A DNA stretch of 64,000 bases, taken from the NCBI RefSeq assembly GCF_016772415.1, contig NZ_JAGSGD010000002.1, forward strand, positions 208,959-272,958, in the 5' to 3' direction. Position 1 is the first letter of the stretch. Each line of letters starts with the position of its first letter. The notes below the pieces were generated by a model. The model had not been told where the DNA came from and did not search any database. It saw nothing but the letters and a program-made list of their open reading frames with translations. Both the position numbers and the translations under genes were made by a program. This DNA is from Phenylobacterium glaciei (lineage in GTDB: Bacteria; Pseudomonadota; Alphaproteobacteria; Caulobacterales; Caulobacteraceae). Below, in pieces: positions 62,836-64,000 of this stretch.

Positions 62836-63887
62836 CCTACATCACCAAGCCCCAGCTGCATCACCCCAGGCTGCTGGAGAATGCGCTCGGCAAGACGCGG
62901 CGCGACTACGAAGGCTCGGTCTCCACCCTCTGCGCCGGTTGCGGCCACGACTCGATCTCGGCGGCCATCATCCAGGCGGCCTACGAACTGGACCTGCCGC
63001 CGCACCGGGTGGCCAAGCTGTCGGGCATCGGCTGCTCGTCCAAGACCCCGGACTATTTCCTCGGCGCCTCCCACGGCTTCAACACCGTGCACGGCCGCAT
63101 GCCCTCGGTGCTCACCGGCGCCAACCTGGCCAACCGCGACCTGATCTATCTGGGGGTCTCCGGCGACGGGGACTCTGCCTCCATCGGCTTTGGCCAGTTC
63201 GCCCACGCCATCCGGCGCGGGGTGAACATGACCTATATCGTCGAGAACAACGGGGTCTATGGCCTGACCAAGGGCCAGTTCTCCGCCACCTCCGACAAGG
63301 GGTCGAAGTCCAAGAAGGGCGTGGTCAACCACGACAGCGCCATCGACCTGGTGAGCGTCGCCCTGCAGCTGGGCGCCACCTTCGTCGCCCGCTCCTTCTC
63401 CGGCGACAAGGCCCAGCTGGTGCCCCTGATCAAGGCCGCGCTCAGCCACCAGGGCTCGGCCTTCATCGACTGCATCAGCCCCTGCATCCAGTTCAACAAC
63501 CACGCGGGCTCCACCAAGAGCTTCGACTATGTCCGCGATCACAACGAGGCGGTGAACACCCTGGATTTCGTCGTGCCGCGCGAGGCGATCCACGTGGACT
63601 ACGAGCCCGGCACCAACACCATGGTCACCCAGCACGACGGCTCGGTCCTCAACCTGCACAAGCTGGCCGAGCACTACGATCCCACCGATCGCATCTCGGC
63701 CATGGCCTACCTCGCCAGCCGCCAGGCCCAGGGCGAGGTGGTCACCGGCCTGCTCTATGTCGACCCCAAGGCGCAGGACCTGCATGAAGGCCTGGAGACG
63801 GTGGAGACCCCGCTGAATCAGCTCACCGACGCCGAACTGATCCCGGGGTCGAAGGTGCTGGAACGGCTGAACGCCTCACTGCGGTAA
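62832..63887 (+). CDS. 2-oxoacid:ferredoxin oxidoreductase, beta subunit
   Basis: A 351-residue thiamine-diphosphate-binding subunit. It has CAGCGHDSISAAIIQA near residue 36, GIGCSSKTPDYFLGA, and the ThDP/Mg motif SGDGDSASIGFGQFAHAIRRG followed by VENNGVYGLTKGQFS, broken here at the GDGDS core near 115. The CysxxCys and later CISPCIQFNNH cysteines are the usual cluster ligands in this group. With the fused alpha subunit it completes a KorAB-like enzyme. ATG 62832 overlaps the alpha-subunit stop. The stop is followed by repeat sequence, so the operon probably ends here. Confidence 0.92.
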   Translation: MTYITKPQLHHPRLLENALGKTRRDYEGSVSTLCAGCGHDSISAAIIQAAYELDLPPHRVAKLSGIGCSSKTPDYFLGASHGFNTVHGRMPSVLTGANLANRDLIYLGVSGDGDSASIGFGQFAHAIRRGVNMTYIVENNGVYGLTKGQFSATSDKGSKSKKGVVNHDSAIDLVSVALQLGATFVARSFSGDKAQLVPLIKAALSHQGSAFIDCISPCIQFNNHAGSTKSFDYVRDHNEAVNTLDFVVPREAIHVDYEPGTNTMVTQHDGSVLNLHKLAEHYDPTDRISAMAYLASRQAQGEVVTGLLYVDPKAQDLHEGLETVETPLNQLTDAELIPGSKVLERLNASLR

Positions 63888-63927
63888 GACCCTAGGCGTC
63901 GCCTCCGGCGCCGCCCCCTCACCCTAC

Positions 63928-63951
63928 CCTCTCCCCATGAATGGGGAGAGG
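63928..63951. repeat. Perfect hairpin, family D
   Basis: CCTCTCCCCAT and ATGGGGAGAGG pair around GA, 40 bp after the beta-subunit stop. The last 20 bases of the window begin another related stretch (CCTCTCCCCCTCTGCGGGGG), so a longer repeat probably continues outside. Confidence 0.6.
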
Positions 63952-64000
63952 AGATCTAGCTCGGCATCGCAGCATCACCTCCTCTCCCCCTCTGCGGGGG

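Overview
The window is a gene-dense, very GC-rich chromosomal segment of an alphaproteobacterium. Gene content points to the Caulobacterales (Caulobacter/Phenylobacterium type): an RpoH heat-shock sigma factor, the PhaR/PhaA/PhaB polyhydroxybutyrate set, an EncFtn-type ferritin, a Caulobacter-like promoter before a tRNA gene, and many palindromic intergenic repeats. The genus cannot be fixed from the sequence alone. I see no prophage, insertion sequence, integron or CRISPR array.

Layout. 1-4.7 kb: purA (cut by the window edge), a degenerate receiver protein, rpoH, rluD and an EncFtn ferritin. 4.8-9.0 kb: a PhoD phosphatase, a LysE-type exporter with hisI, a DUF817 membrane protein and folE. 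9.2-14.9 kb: two chains of start/stop-overlapping genes, cysS / SRPBCC protein / NifU-like protein and yidD / thrS / glycosyltransferase. 15-19.3 kb: HMG-CoA lyase-like enzyme, a PMT/ArnT-type glycosyltransferase, a divergent polyprenol-phosphate glycosyltransferase and small proteins. 19.4-22.6 kb: phaR divergent from phaA-phaB. 22.7-30.4 kb: gloB, a methyltransferase, a PII protein, a nucleotidyltransferase-like protein, an SPFH protein, an esterase and a flavodoxin-fold protein, separated by repeat-rich gaps. 30.4-37.5 kb: rpiB, an FAD dehydrogenase, metX-metW, a SixA-like phosphatase, DUF952 and pyrD. 37.5-47.6 kb: a histidine kinase, a gamma-glutamyltransferase, a P1-family peptidase, a glycosyltransferase, a methyltransferase, tRNA-Arg(ACG), a lipoprotein, VanZ and TauD-family proteins. 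47.6-52.3 kb: an OprB-type porin, a chemoreceptor and an aldo/keto reductase. 52.3-58.6 kb: a same-strand ethanolamine module (eutB, eutC, permease) followed by a hybrid histidine kinase. 58.7-64 kb: a 50-residue acidic protein and a three-gene operon for a 2-oxoacid:ferredoxin oxidoreductase with its own flavoprotein.

How the genes work together. The clearest pathway units are PhaR-PhaA-PhaB (PHB precursor synthesis and its regulator), MetX-MetW (methionine), EutBC with the permease (ethanolamine taken up and split to acetaldehyde and ammonia without a microcompartment) and the KorAB-like pair with a GltD-like Fe-S flavoprotein (probable electron exchange between ferredoxin and NAD(P)H).

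Nothing here is certainly a new system. The best candidates for follow-up are the flavoprotein-KorAB operon with a dyad upstream, a 73-bp element folding as a three-way junction that appears nested inside another repeat, an EncFtn ferritin with no encapsulin gene beside it, a receiver protein with glutamate at the phosphorylation site, and three very small genes or gene remnants. Most translated reading frames opposite the real genes are artefacts of the high GC content.
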